DNA from: Coriaria nepalensis
Taxonomy: Eukaryota; Streptophyta; Magnoliopsida; Cucurbitales; Coriariaceae
DNA length: 64,000 nt
NCBI GenBank assembly: GCA_027186245.1
Contig: CP114481.1
Location: 55,312,569-55,376,568, forward strand
Direction of reading: 5' to 3'
Shown here: positions 37,701-49,134 of the stretch, piece after piece
How the letters are laid out: every line of letters starts with the position of its first letter
How positions within the stretch are numbered: the first letter of the stretch is position 1
Made by a program: the position numbers and the translations under genes
The notes under the pieces: generated by a model
What the model was told of the DNA's origin: nothing
Seen by the model: the letters and a program-made list of their open reading frames with translations, nothing else
Databases searched by the model: none

Positions 37701-38746
37701 TTTATTCGCTGCCTATTCAATCTTCTATTTTAGGATTGGGGGAGCTTCTCTCAATTTAGGTTTTCTTTTTAGATTTTGGAGGGCTCAAATTGAAAAAATC
37801 CTCCCTCACCACCATATCTAATATCACGAACCCATCTTCATCCACCGTAGACGGCAAGGAAGGGGAAGCAAATTTCTTCGTCTGAGTTTCATTTCCTTAA
37901 CTAGCCATGATAGTTGGAGGCGTCGAGGGCTTCTGACATGTGCACTCTATCACAGAGTTCCGATGCATTGGACATGGTGGCTGTGCTTAAGAACAACATG
38001 TAGCAGCGGCAAGAACAACTCAAGGAAGACAAAAGATTTAAAAAATAAAAAATTAACAATGTTCCATCGGAGGTCTGAGTTCGCGTAGATCTCCTCCATG
38101 GAGGAAGATATGGGTTTCACGGAAATAGAGGAGATCTAGTTCGAAACATTTTTTTCTTTTTTTTAAATTTGATTCAACTCTTCGTGATAAAAAATTAGAT
38201 TGATTAAATCTTATTTTTCATGAAGAATTGATCGATCTAATTAAGTTTCTCACGAAAAAATAATTGATTCAATTTAGATACCTCACGAATAAATCAGATC
38301 GTTTCAATCGATTTTTGGATTAAAAAAAAAAAATTCGATCAATTTAAAAAAAAAAAAAAGGATCGGGATTCTGATTAATTTTTTTATTTTCAAAAGATAG
38401 AAAGTAAAATTACCCTTCTTTAAATTATCTTACTCGTGTAATTATCTAAAGCCGTTCATGAGGAGCTCCCCAGTTTTGAACTCAAGTTGAGAGGAGCTCA
38501 TTTTTATAAATTATTCAGGTGTTTTCTTCTGTCTACGTCATTAGTACGTGCGTACATTTGTAGTACATCTTGTAGTATAGACTTTGATTGTGAAGAAGTT
38601 GCAAGTAAATTCAGTCGTTCGCTAATTTTTTTCATTATAACAAAATCAAAGAGGTAAGCTTATATTAATACCAATAATTAATTAATGCTTTAGATATAAT
38701 GTATATACTTAGACTTAATTGGATTACTAATCAAGCCTCTCGCTAG
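34785..38746. other. Accessory intergenic region with duplicated remnants
   Basis: No intact gene. Items seen: 34915-34965 resembles 38580-38630; 35360-35420 is repeated inverted at 37090-37155; 35497-35560 resembles 46945-47005; 36658-36780 and 36841-36955 match the upstream modules of the peptide genes but no peptide exon follows; 38155-38515 matches 42410-42650 and 43231-43330 and carries the empty site for the element at 43335-46555. The rest is AT-rich. Confidence 0.55.
36841..36955 (+). repeat. Orphan copy of the peptide-gene upstream module
   Basis: About 110 bases closely matching 41630-41740 (upstream of SP6) and, inverted, 48194-48285 (upstream of SP7), including the shared GATCACGTACGTGC core and AATGACTTATGTGGTCA. 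No peptide exon lies downstream, so it marks a lost or incomplete duplicate. Confidence 0.7.
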
Positions 38747-38917
38747 CTAGCTAGCTAGATAAAATCTTAAGAAAATCAATGTAATATTAGACTTGCGGTA
38801 ATTCTGAGACTTAGCCTCAGTCAACTTCCTTCCAGACACAACATTATTGAAAACAATCAAAAACAGCGTAGCAATCAAGAGCATAGTGAAACCAATTGAA
38901 ACGTTGTTACGAGCCAT
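38747..38917 (-). pseudogene. Peptide gene SP4, truncated at the exon 2 acceptor
   Basis: Starts MARNNVSIGFTMLLIATLFL, then RKLTEAKSQNYR. At the usual splice point the family GTAAGT is GCAAGT, a change to a possible GC donor. Intron sequence homologous to SP7 continues to about 38635 (TTTTGTTATAATGAA) and then diverges exactly where exon 2 should begin, so exon 2 is missing. Read through, the frame gives 56 residues. The upstream TATA-like box (38975-38982) is intact. Confidence 0.6.
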
Positions 38918-38974
38918 TTCACTCTCTTGCATTTAGTTGGTAAATATATCATATACATGCCATATTGTGAGTGG

Positions 38975-38982
38975 TATTTATA
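38975..38982 (-). promoter_or_regulatory. TATA-like box of SP4
   Basis: TATAAATA on the minus strand about 60 bases upstream of the SP4 start, followed by CCACTCACA, the same arrangement as in SP9 and SP10. Confidence 0.5.
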
Positions 38983-40091
38983 ATGAATTGCTTCCTCCGA
39001 ATTGCTTTCATAGACTCATGAGTATGTAATTATTTTCCACATCAATAGCAAACAATATATATCGGATTGATAATAAAAACATGGCCCTGGTTAAGGCACG
39101 AGTCTTTTTTATCGCAACTAAGTTGGTCTATGCACGTGCATGAGCACTGACATCAACGTGTAAATAATCCTTCTTCTCATGCACGCATGGTTCTTTCATT
39201 TGAGGAATCGGGTTGCAATAAACTTGTTAGGGACAGCTAAATTAAAGTATCTTTCGAGGCAGCTGGGAGAAACTAATTGTGATTAGTCTTGGTCCATATA
39301 CATATAATGTCATGGTAATTAATGGCCCTGTCTTAGAAGACGAAGAAGAGATCGGATTATAGCAGTAGTTGCTCTAATTAAATTACATTGAACTTTCCTC
39401 ATCCTTTTCACTTGTTGCCAAATTCTCGGTCATATCTTTTGTAATTACTTTGTCATGTATTGTATTTAATTGATCGTAATCTTTCCCTTACAGACTCACT
39501 CAAATTTCAAACCAATCTCTATAAGTCATTAATGCATTCGGGTATCCCATTTACTATTTAGTAGACTAAAGTATATATATTGACAATTAAACTACACGCA
39601 TTTATCTAGATCGTAACCGATTAAAATGAATTCTATTTGATTTGATTAGATGAGACTACTTGGATTTTATTGTTGGAAATTTTTATGTATGTATTTAAAA
39701 TTAATCGATTAAACTTATTTTAAGATATCATATATTAGTATAAGATTACAGACCGATATATTGGGAACTTAGATAAATATATATTTATGTCTCAACCCGA
39801 GTCTAATTATTATGTCTCGGCCCATTTTTTTGATACAATTCTTTATTACTCCCTCATAAAAAATTTTTTGATACAATTCTTTATTACTCCCTCATAAAAA
39901 ATAAACTTTGTCCTCAAGGTTTTAATGCCGACAATTCGGTATCTTCTTCCTGATGTACGATTCATTAGAAATACCACTCACACTGCATAATAATTACATA
40001 CTGAGTCTATAAAAGCAATTCATTAGATATACCACTCACATTGCATATGTATGATATATCATCTACCTACTAGTTGCAAGAGAGTGAAAAT
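38983..40091. other. Intergenic between divergent SP4 and SP5
   Basis: Contains upstream modules of both peptide copies, a diverged LTR fragment (about 39700-39966, related to the element at 32663-34132) with a 37-bp tandem duplication near 39830-39900, and a local duplication of ATTCATTAGAAATACCACTC (39963 and 40019) next to SP5. Confidence 0.55.
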
Positions 40092-40292
40092 ATGAATCGT
40101 AAGAAGCTTTCAATTGGTTTCACTATGCTCTTGATTGCGACGCTGCTTTTGATTGCGTTCAACAATATTGTGTCTGCAAGAAAGTTGACGTATAAGGTAG
40201 ATATATGTATGTGTCCGGCTTATGTTCATGTTCAGGATATTAGCACTTGTGGTCTTCATTTGATTCCCTCCAGCGCAGGAGTACTAGTCTAG
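40092..40292 (+). pseudogene. Peptide gene SP5, exon 1 only
   Basis: Starts MNRKKLSIGFTMLLIATLLL, then SARKLTYK. The donor position reads AAG|GTAGAT. No family exon 2 follows. If unspliced, the frame runs on for 72 residues with a tail of no recognisable type. The upstream TATA-like box is degraded (TTAGATATA). Probably a truncated duplicate. Confidence 0.55.
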
Positions 40293-41819
40293 TAGACAAG
40301 AAAACAAAGACAAGTAATTCGGTTTATTTTTCACCATATATAATTGAACGATTGCGTAGATCGATGTGTCGTCTGTGATTTTCATGTCTTCTGACTCTCA
40401 ATTTGGTTAAATGGCTAGCCATAATACAAACTACAGACTAAACCGAAAATTTGAGCGTATAGGGTTTGTGCAAGATCTAATATATAATAAATAGGAAATG
40501 ATGAACAGTAAATATAAACCGAAATATAGGAAATAATGTGCTATAAATAAAATAGTGATATTGTAAACAGAACATTAATGTTGTAAATAGAACATTATTT
40601 ATAAAATAAATAAAATAGTAAATAAAATAGAATCTGTAAAATAGAATAAAACAGTAAATAAAATAGAAAATTAAACTGAGACTTATTATGCAACAGTTTC
40701 CTTAAAATAAATTTGTCCCATCATGTTGGTACAAAAGGTTGAACGACATATGTCTTCTACGATACAACAGAGACGAACAGTACCGGCGCATCACCAAACT
40801 ATTCCGGCGAACTCAAACAGTGGCTTCAACTCTACTACACTGAAAAACTTAGAACTCTAGAGGTAGGAAGGAAACAAAAAGTTTTTCATTTGTTGGTGTG
40901 TTTCCAAATGGAAGGAAGCTTCTAATTTATAAGCTCATGAGAGGAAATGTAATTAATGAAAATTAATTTGAAAATTAATTTTCATTTAATACATATTTAA
41001 ATATGATGAAACAGAAAATTAAATTTCTTCATTTCATCTTCATATTGCAGAAAAAGAAAAGAAATTATTTTATGAGAAAAACAAAAGATAGGCTTAAAGC
41101 AAATTGAGTCGTTTCTGAGCTGACATTTGACGCGCTTAGGTATAGGTACACATAAGCCAAATCCGATTTGGTTCGGATTTGCACCCTCTATGTTTTATTA
41201 CTATTAATAAATGTACAATTATATATAAATACTTTCTTACTTATTCTTCTTTCTAGTGTGAGATAACTTTTCTCCTTCAATTTTTCACTTTAAACCATTC
41301 TAATTATTGTACCTTAAGATTCAATTTCTAATTCACTAATTAATTATTTTAAGCATACTTTATACCGATTCAAAACTCCCATTTACAAGAATTGAGACTT
41401 ATTCAAAATTAATTATAAACATAATATATAGAAATACTAATTTTTTCAACAGATTGCTTTGAGTTGGGATACCTGAATGCATTAATGACGTATAAAGATT
41501 GGTTTGAAATTTGAGCGAGTCTCTGAGGCTAATCTTAACTAGTCTTCCACCTTAAATCATGTGAGATTTACGAGCGATAGTCAAGCCATGTCCATGCGAG
41601 TGATTTTTTTTTTAATACAAATATTCGGGAATTTTGCTGACTATAAGAAAAGTTGATGTCACTGATCACGTACGTGCGTAGACTTTGGTTGCAAAGACAA
41701 TGACTTATGTGGTCACCGTCAGTTATTTATTTTTCTAATTGAAATTACTCGGTACCTTATAAATTTTCAAGACACATGTATATATATATATACCTACCTA
41801 CTAACTACGAGAGAGTGGA
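40293..41819. other. Intergenic; SP6 promoter side
   Basis: 40430-41270 has the look of transposon-derived sequence (AT-rich with a GC-richer patch at 40740-40860) but no coding domain. 41482-41740 holds two upstream modules shared with other peptide genes and with MIK2-like copy A. TTATAAATT at about 41757 may be the TATA box of SP6. Confidence 0.5.
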
Positions 41820-42223
41820 ATGGCTTGTAAGAAGCTTTTAGTTGGTTTCACTATTCTCTTGATTGCTACGCTGCTTTTAATTGCTCTCAACGATGTTGTC
41901 TCTGTAATGAAACTAACCGAGGCTAATACGATGCCTCTAAATTACCGTAAGTATAATATTACACTGTTTTCCTTAGCGAGGTTTGGTTATTTATCTAATC
42001 AAAGGCTAAGTATATATGTTATATCTAAAGCATAAATATAATAATTAAGTACTTAATTTATAGTTCCTTATTTTGTTATAATGAAGAGAGCGTTCCAGAT
42101 GATTATCAAAAGACTTTGAAGATCTTGAAGAATAGTGAGGCTATCTTGTTTGCTGGACGTCATCCCGATACACCATGGGACGGCGGTTACAAGCGGCTGC
42201 ATCGCCCACCTACTCCCTTGTAA
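41820..42223 (+). CDS. Small secreted peptide precursor SP6 (87 aa)
   Basis: Two exons, 41820-41946 and 42087-42223, phase-1 junction (C|AG), 87 residues, stop TAA. Signal peptide MACKKLLVGFTILLIATLLL, then KLTEAN, then exon 2 starting QSVPDDYQKTLKILKN and ending DTPWDGGYKRLHRPPTPL. The conserved QS[VI][PS] start of exon 2, the LKI-K motif and the C-terminal P-W-x-G-G-Y box are shared with SP7. Predicted to be exported and possibly processed to a C-terminal peptide. Upstream modules are those of the other copies. Not recognised as a named family. Confidence 0.75.
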
Positions 42224-43324
42224 AAAAATTTATATATATATATATAAAAGAAGTCTTACCATCGGAACTTTATGAAAACTTATATTTCAAATATTTTATT
42301 ACTTCACTTTTTTTTTTCTTTCCTCTCTTAATTTTTTTCCCTTTTACCCCCAATATTTTTTGGGGTTAATAAATTTCCGTTGAATCTATATACGAAATTT
42401 TAGCCAAAAAAAATTATATATAAAAAAAAATTTGTTTAATTTAATCCAGCTCTTCGTGAGAAAAAAATTAGATTGATCGAATCTCGTTTTCCATGAAGAA
42501 TTGGATCGATCTGATTAAGTTCCTCACGAAAAAATAACTTATTTGATTTGGATATCTCACGAATAAATTAGATTGTTTCAATCAATTACTCGGGAAAAAA
42601 TGATTGTTTTGATAAGTTTTTTTAAGAAATCGGATCGGGTTTCCGTTTTTCTAATATTATAAGATATGCATGAGGTACGCATATAGTGTACGACATGTTA
42701 GGAGTATACATCTATAAAAAACAGTGTAAAACGTGTCAGGGGTACGCATCTATAAAAAATAAAGTTATTGTAAGATGTGCCAATGGTATGCATCAAGTAG
42801 AAGATGTGCCAAGGACATACACATGAGCAAGTCGGTAATTATACATGACCTAGTTTTGTATTGTAATAAAAGTATTAGTAGTATTTCTAATTGAAAAGAT
42901 ATATAAATAAATAAATAATAAATAATGGTTTTTCTCAAAGATAGTTGAGATACTTTCATATTTTATATACATTATAAGTTTTGGTGTATTACTGACCTCT
43001 CAAAGTTATTATAAGATATGTTTGGGATACACATACAATGTAAGACGTGCTAGGGGTACACATCTGTAAAAAAATAGTGTAAAACGTGCTAGAAACACAC
43101 ACATGAGCAAGTCGGTAATCACACAGAGCCTAGTTTTGTATTATAATAAGAGTATTAGTAGTATTTCTAATTGAAAATAATAATAATAAATAATAGTTTT
43201 TCTCAAAAGTATTTCGATAAATAATATAGCCAATAAAAAGGGCGCTAGAACAAAATTACCCTTCTTTAAATTACCTTACTTGTGTAATTATCTAAAACTC
43301 AAATTGAGAGGAGCCCATTTCTAT
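42224..43324. other. Intergenic with internal direct duplication
   Basis: 42410-42650 and 43231-43324 match 38155-38515 in direct orientation. Between them, 42655-43230 is extra sequence consisting of two diverged direct copies (about 42655-42920 and 43010-43210), with motifs such as CACATGAGCAAGTCGGTAAT and TATTAGTAGTATTTCTAATTG in both. No gene seen. Confidence 0.6.
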
Positions 43325-43829
43325 TATATATTATGAGATTATTTGAGAAAATACCCTTCCCCGATAATGTTTTTTGTTAACTACCCTCCATCTTATTTTT
43401 TTAGTTTTTTACCCTTCTGTAAAGTGAAAAAAAAAACCTTGAAATTACTGTTTAATCTTTCATTTTTTCTTTGTTCTTTTCTTCTTTCTTCTTTCTTTTT
43501 TCTCGACAGCAGACGCCCATTCTTCTTACTTATTTCTCGACGATGACAGACGATTGAAACACATCTAAGCACGCATTCACTATAAAATTGCTTGAAACAT
43601 AGCGATTGAAACCTGAAAACTGAAACCTGAAACACAACATTTGTTCTGTCGTTTTAATTTTTCATTGGACCGAAATCTCACATGTCAGTCTAAATCTTAG
43701 CCTAACATCTCACATGTCGGTCTTAGATGCACATACCGCATGTGAGAACACCATCGACCCGTAGAGTATTTCAGTGAGAGACTTGATCTAAAATATTCGA
43801 CAGGTCGACGGGTATTCAGCACACCTATC

Positions 43830-44365
43830 GACCTGTAGAGTAAACTACTGACTATGCTAATGAACACATAAATGTTAATTTACTCTACCGGTCGAAGGCT
43901 CCTTCAACCCGTAGAGTAAACTACTAGCTATGCTAATTTACACATAAATGTTAGTTTACTCTACATGTCGAAGTGTCCTTCGATCCGTAGAGTAAACTAC
44001 CATCTATGCTAATTTACACATAAATGTTAGTTTACTTTATAGGTCGAAAGACCTTCTAGAGTAAACTACTAGCTATGCTAATGTACACATAAATGTTAGA
44101 TTACTCTACGTATCGAAGGCCCATGTATGCTAATGTACACATAAATGTTAGATTACTCTACGTATCGAAGGCCCATGTATGCTAATGTACACACAAATGT
44201 TAGATTACTCTATCGGTTAAAAACTCATTCGACCCATAGAGTAAACTACCACCTATGCTAATATACACATAAATATTAGATTACTCTACGGGTCGAAGAC
44301 CCTTTCGACCCGTAGAGTAAACTACCACCTATGCTAATATACACATAAATGTTAGTTTACTCTAC
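43830..44365. repeat. 76-bp tandem repeat with internal palindrome
   Basis: About seven diverged units. Unit starts at 43835, 43911 and 43987 show a 76-bp period; later ones are shorter. Each holds GTAGAGTAAACTA and its inverse TAGTTTACTCTAC around CTATGCTAATGTACACATAA, so every unit can fold on itself. Confidence 0.8.
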
Positions 44366-44384
44366 GTGTGTTCGAAACCTAAAG

Positions 44385-45740
44385 GTTACCTTTCATCATG
44401 ACCTAATGTTTAAATATTAGACTTCAAACACTAAATGTCTAACCTTTCTACCATGACCTAATGTTTAAACATTAGACTTCAAACACTAACGGTCTAACCT
44501 TTCTATCATGACCTAGTATTTAAACATTATACTTCGAACACTAAAGGTCTAGCATTTCTATTATGACCTAATGTTTAAAAATTAGACTTCAAACACTAAA
44601 AGTCTAACCTTTCTATCATGACCTAATGTTTAAATATTAGACTTCAAACACTAAAAGTCTAACCTTTTTATCATGACCTAATGTTTAAATATTAGACTTC
44701 TAACATTAAGGTCTAAACTTTCTATCATTACCTAATATTTAAATATTAGACTTTGATCCCAAAAGGTCTAACCTTTCAACCTTTATATCATGACCTAATG
44801 TTTAAACATTAGACTTTGAACACTAAAGGTCTAAACTTTTTACAATGACCTAATGTTTAAACATTAGACTTCGAACTCAATGATGAAAGGTTCAACCTAA
44901 AAAGTCTAATGTTTAAACATTAAGTCATAATAGAAAGGTTCGACATTTAGGTCCAATGATGAAAGGTTAACCTTGAAGTCTAATGTTTAAATAACATGTC
45001 ATGATATAAATGTTCAACTTTTAGGTCCAATGATGAAATGTTCGAACTTTAAGGTTCAAAATCTAATGTTTAAATATTAGATCATGATAGAAAGGTTCAA
45101 ACTTTAGGTCCAATGATGAAATGCTAATGATAGAAACATTAGGTTAGAAAGGTTTGACATTTTAGGGTTCGAAGTCTAATATTTAAACATTAGGTCTTGA
45201 TAGAAAAGTTTGACCTTTAGGTCCAATGATGAAAGGTAAGACCGGTTCGAAGTCTAATGTTTATATATTAGGTTAGAAATGTTAGAAGTTTTAGGTTCAC
45301 AATCTAATGTTTAAATATTAGGTCATGATAGAAAGGTTCGACCTTTAAGTCCAATGATAAAAGGTTAGACCGGTTCAAAGTCTAATGTTTGAACATTAGG
45401 TTAGAAATGTTAGACCTTTTAGAGTTCGAAGTCTAATGTGTAAATATTAGGTCATGATAGAAATGTTCGACTTTTAGGTCTAATGATGAAAAGTTAGACC
45501 TTTAGGGTTCAAAGTCTAATGTTTAAACATTAGGTAAGAAATGTTAGACCATTTAGGGTTCGAATTCTAATATTTAAATATTAGGTCATGATAGAAAGGT
45601 TGCGCTTTAGGGTTCGAAGTCTAATGTTTACATATTATGTTATAATAGAAAGGTTAGACATTTAGGTCAAATGATGAAAGGTTAGACCTTTAGGGATCGA
45701 AGTCTAATATTTAAATATTAGGTCTGAACACACGTTTACC
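44385..45740. repeat. 55-bp tandem repeat array that switches orientation
   Basis: On the left (44401, 44456, 44511, 44566, 44621) ACCTAATGTTTAAA recurs at exactly 55-bp spacing. From about 44880 on, the same unit appears in the opposite orientation (TTTAAACATTAGGT, GTCTAATGTTTAAA, with AGGTCCAATGATGAAAGGTT added) to about 45740. The array as a whole is therefore a large interrupted palindrome. Confidence 0.82.
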
Positions 45741-46565
45741 CGTCGAGTATTTCAGATCAGAGAGTTTAAGAAATACCCTATAAATTAAAGAGTTTAAGAA
45801 ATACTATACATATCAGATCAGAGAGTTTTAAAATCTTTGTAGAGGTTACTAGTATAATTACTAGTTTACTTTATGAGTTGACAGGGCCTTCGACCCGTAA
45901 AGTAAACTAACATTTATGTATATAGCATAGTTGGTAGTTTACTCTACTGGTTGAAATGACTTTCAAGATGCACAGACTGATATCTCACATGTCGGTCTGA
46001 AATACACAAACTGACATCTCAGATGTCAATTTGAGTGGCACAGACCGACATCACATGTTGGTCTAAGTTTAACATACCGACATCCCACATGTTGATATGT
46101 GCAATCACACATGTCGGTCTGAGTTTCAGATAGTGATGTCCATCGATTTGTTTTCTTACTTTTTTATTTTTTTACTTTTCTTATGTAAACATCCCAAAAA
46201 TCGATTTTTATCCATTCTCTTCTCTTCTCTCACGCTCTCCTCTTTTTGTACACATAGTAAAAATATCTGATTTGAAATGTTCAGATCTTAGACCGATCTC
46301 TAACATGTTGATCAGGTTTCAAGCAAGTTTCAATCGTTGTGTTTCAAGCAATTTTAGAGCAAATACGAAATTTACATTTGAAAAAGAAGAAAGAAGAATA
46401 TGTGTATGTCGTCCCAGAAAGAAGAAAGAAGAACGAAGAAAGAGGAATGACTAAATGATAATTTCAATTTTTTTTTAATAAAGGGATTTAGTTAAAAGAA
46501 TAAAAAGAACGGTAAAAATAAAAAAATTATTTGACAGATATTTAGCTAAAATCCCTATATATTAT

Positions 46566-47634
46566 TCGGGTGTTTTCTTCTGTCCACGTCATTAGTACAT
46601 GCGTACATTTGTAGTACAACTTGTTATTTTGTACTAACTCTGGTTACTTGTATAAATACGTGCTGTGCACATGCATGGACGAATATAACAAAATGTACTC
46701 CTTTAAAATGAAATATATTATGATACACTAAATTGTTCATATATTGTGATCTCGTATTTTGATTATTATTTATTTTTTATATATTTATTATTATTATTAT
46801 TTTGTATTATTGCATTATTTGAACAAAATGATTTAATAAGCTTATAACATTATGAAGAATTTAGTGACAAAGCTAAATAATGGCCAGTCATTTCAACATG
46901 CCGCTAAATCCCAAGGGACCGCCGCAAATAAAGAAAATAGCGGCCAAAGTACGTAGAATTGGGTACTGGACAGTTGGTGTATTATTGATATGGAGACTGG
47001 AGTTTAGTGTTACGAATCTTTTGCAGGAAAAAATAAAAAATAGATTGAACAGGCCAGCTTGCTTAATAGATTGAACTACATTATTCACTTGTCTGTCATA
47101 TGTATATATTTTCTTATGGGTTTTTTACTGCGTCGTTGTTAATCATACTTTTGATGGGTTTTTCCATTGAGTCGTGGTGGGGTGTAAGTAAGTAGCTTGT
47201 TAGGAGAACAGCTAAAGTATCCTTCGGTTCAGCTGAAAAGATCTAATTGTAATTAGTCTTCTTTTTAAAAAAAAAAAAATTTGAATGTTAATTGTAAAAA
47301 AAAAGGATAGAAAGGGAAATTAACATAATCACTCCCTAAAGATTAGTAATTATGTAAAAGTAACTTAAATCTAGTTATAGCGATCATTATAATATACACA
47401 CAAACACATGGAGTGGATTTATTACTCATTGATTTATAATATACAAAGTACAAACTAAGTAGACAATATATCTATTGATTATTCATTAACTTGACACCAT
47501 ATATATTAACCAAACATACACTTACAAGGCTTAGCTAGAGATCATTTAACAGAAGTAACATAAATTATACGGCAATAGTACTCATCAGATGGCAAGACTT
47601 CTTATATATATATATATATATAAATACTTTTTTA
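46566..47634. other. Intergenic, repeat remnants
   Basis: 46566-46640 continues the sequence interrupted by the 3.2-kb element. 46945-47005 resembles 35497-35560. 47160-47260 matches the flanks of other peptide copies. A TA run at 47607-47632 lies just beyond the SP7 stop. A 64-codon open frame at 46880-47074 shows no family features. Confidence 0.5.
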
Positions 47635-48062
47635 TTAGCGAGTAGGGGGGGCACCCGGGCTGTAACCGCCGCCCCATGGGCGATCCGAACGAGGTCCTCC
47701 ACCAGCCAACTTGACAACCTCAACATTCTTTAAGATCTTCAATGCCTTCTTATAATCATGTGGAATACTCTCTTCGTTATAACAAAATCAAGGAGATTAG
47801 CATAAATTAATACCAATACTTAATTAATGCTTTAGATATAATATGTATACTTAGCCTTAATTGGATAAATAATCAAGCCTCGCTAGCTATCTAGCTAAAA
47901 TTTTAAGAAAATCAATGTAATATTAGACTTACCGTAATTCTGAGACTTTATATTATTATCTTCAGTCAGCTTCCTTGCAAACACAACATTGTTGAAAGCA
48001 CTTAAAAGCAGCGTAGCGATCAAGAGAATAGTGAAACTAATTGAAAGCTTCTTACAAGCCAT
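47635..48062 (-). CDS. Small secreted peptide precursor SP7 (88 aa)
   Basis: Two exons, 48062-47933 and 47771-47635, phase-1 junction (G|AG), 88 residues. Signal peptide MACKKLSISFTILLIATLLL, then ARKLTEDN; exon 2 begins ESIPHDYKKALKILKN and ends SDRPWGGGYSPGAPPTR. The tail has the P-W-x-G-G-Y box followed by SPG, loosely recalling Pro/Gly-rich hormone tails such as those of CEP and PIP precursors, but the match is too weak to assign it. Same intron position, exon 2 length (137 nt) and layout as SP6. Its upstream module at 48194-48285 is an inverted copy of those at 36841 and 41630. Confidence 0.75.
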
Positions 48063-48799
48063 TTTACTCTATCCTAGTTTACTTGCTAAAATATCATATA
48101 TATATATATACATATATGTATGGGAAAAATCATAGGTGATCTACAATAGTCTGAATCTACTAAGAATTCTTCGAATTAGAAAAATGCCCTACTCACAATG
48201 ACCACATAAGTCATTGTTTTCGCAACCAAAGTCTACGCACGTACATGATCACATCAACTTTTGTTATAGTCAGCCAATCTAACCCCTAAGCTACATAGCT
48301 ACCTACATTTACCAAAAAAAAAAAAAGAAAAAACCAAAAAAACAAAGAAGAAGATGGAAAACCATCATTATTCACATTGGTTTAAGTTTTAATATCCAAA
48401 CCCACCAAATTAATTAGCAATTAAGTAAAGTTTATCTCCCGAAACTACAAAGATAACAAATTAATGGAAAATTCATAAATAATTGATTTAAGTAGCAGCC
48501 AAGGCTCAAGATTATAATACACACAAACACATGGAGCACTGGAGATGATAAGATTCCACCCTAATTACATAAGGTTATATCTAGTCAATTTATCAACTCT
48601 TCCATTTGGCTAAATGGCTACACCCATTATATTATACATATACACTACACAAAGTACAAACAAGCAAACAGTATATATCTTAACCAACCATGTACCACAT
48701 AGCTTAGCTAGAGACCATATATATAAGGGAAATATATAGCAAAAAATTATACGGCAGTAGTAGTACTGATCATCAGACGGCTGGAATTCTTATATGCAT
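48063..48799. other. SP7 upstream region
   Basis: TA-rich core just upstream of SP7, then the duplicated module at 48194-48285. The rest is AT-rich 3' flank of the SP8 pseudogene. No gene seen. Confidence 0.5.
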
Positions 48800-49134
48800 T
48801 TACTTGGGATGGTTCCGACATCTGTGAATCGTACAGTAATTAACGTTATGTGGTTTATCTCCTGATCCTTTAGGCGGAGGTCCTAGACGTCCTTTACCGC
48901 GCATCACTCATGATGTTCAAAGTCTTCTTATGATCATTAGGAACACTCTTCGTTATAACAAAATCAAGAAGTAAGTACAAATTACTATCACTACTTAATT
49001 ATGATCTCTATGCTTTACATACATATATATATAGCCTTTAATTACATAAATAATCAAGCCTCTATCGCTAGCTAGCTGAAAACATGAGCGTAGCAATCAA
49101 GAGCGAAGTGAAACCAATTGAAAGCTTCTTACAT
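48800..49134 (-). pseudogene. Peptide pseudogene SP8
   Basis: Exon 1 remnant at about 49134-49080: a 5-base deletion right after the ATG turns the second codon into TAA, and the exon breaks off in the signal-peptide core after LIATL. Exon 2 remnant at about 48960-48800: SVPNDHKKTLNIM, then a stop, and further on GDKPHNVNYCTIHRC and HPK-stop, which align with the Cys-containing tails of SP9 and SP10. So this copy belonged to the long subtype. Confidence 0.75.

Larger units (their letters stand above)
43335..46555. mobile_element. MULE/foldback-like non-autonomous element (3.2 kb) with internal satellites
   Basis: Flanked by a perfect 10-bp direct repeat TATATATTAT (43325-43334 and 46556-46565). 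Ends are imperfect inverted repeats (GAGATTATTTGAGAAAATA at the left; the right end inverted begins GGGATTTTAGCTAAATA), and inverted similarity extends inward a few hundred bases (left 43440-43640 against right 46280-46450). The related sequence at 38490-38530 reads across the site without the element. The interior has no transposase and consists mostly of tandem repeats. A 9-10-bp duplication and long terminal repeats fit a Mutator-like element. Confidence 0.78.

Noticed and set aside
44385..45740. Regularly spaced repeats that could suggest a CRISPR array
   Set aside because: Repeats are contiguous degenerate 55-bp units in both orientations with no unique spacers and no cas genes, in a plant genome.
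46880..47074. 64-codon frame starting MASHFNMPL
   Set aside because: No signal peptide, domain or homologue recognised; part of it is a short repeat shared with 35497-35560.
47635..48062. Assigning SP7 to the CEP or PIP hormone families because of its GGGYSPG tail
   Set aside because: The rest of the CEP/PIP motif (terminal G-x-GH) is missing and paralogues do not support it.
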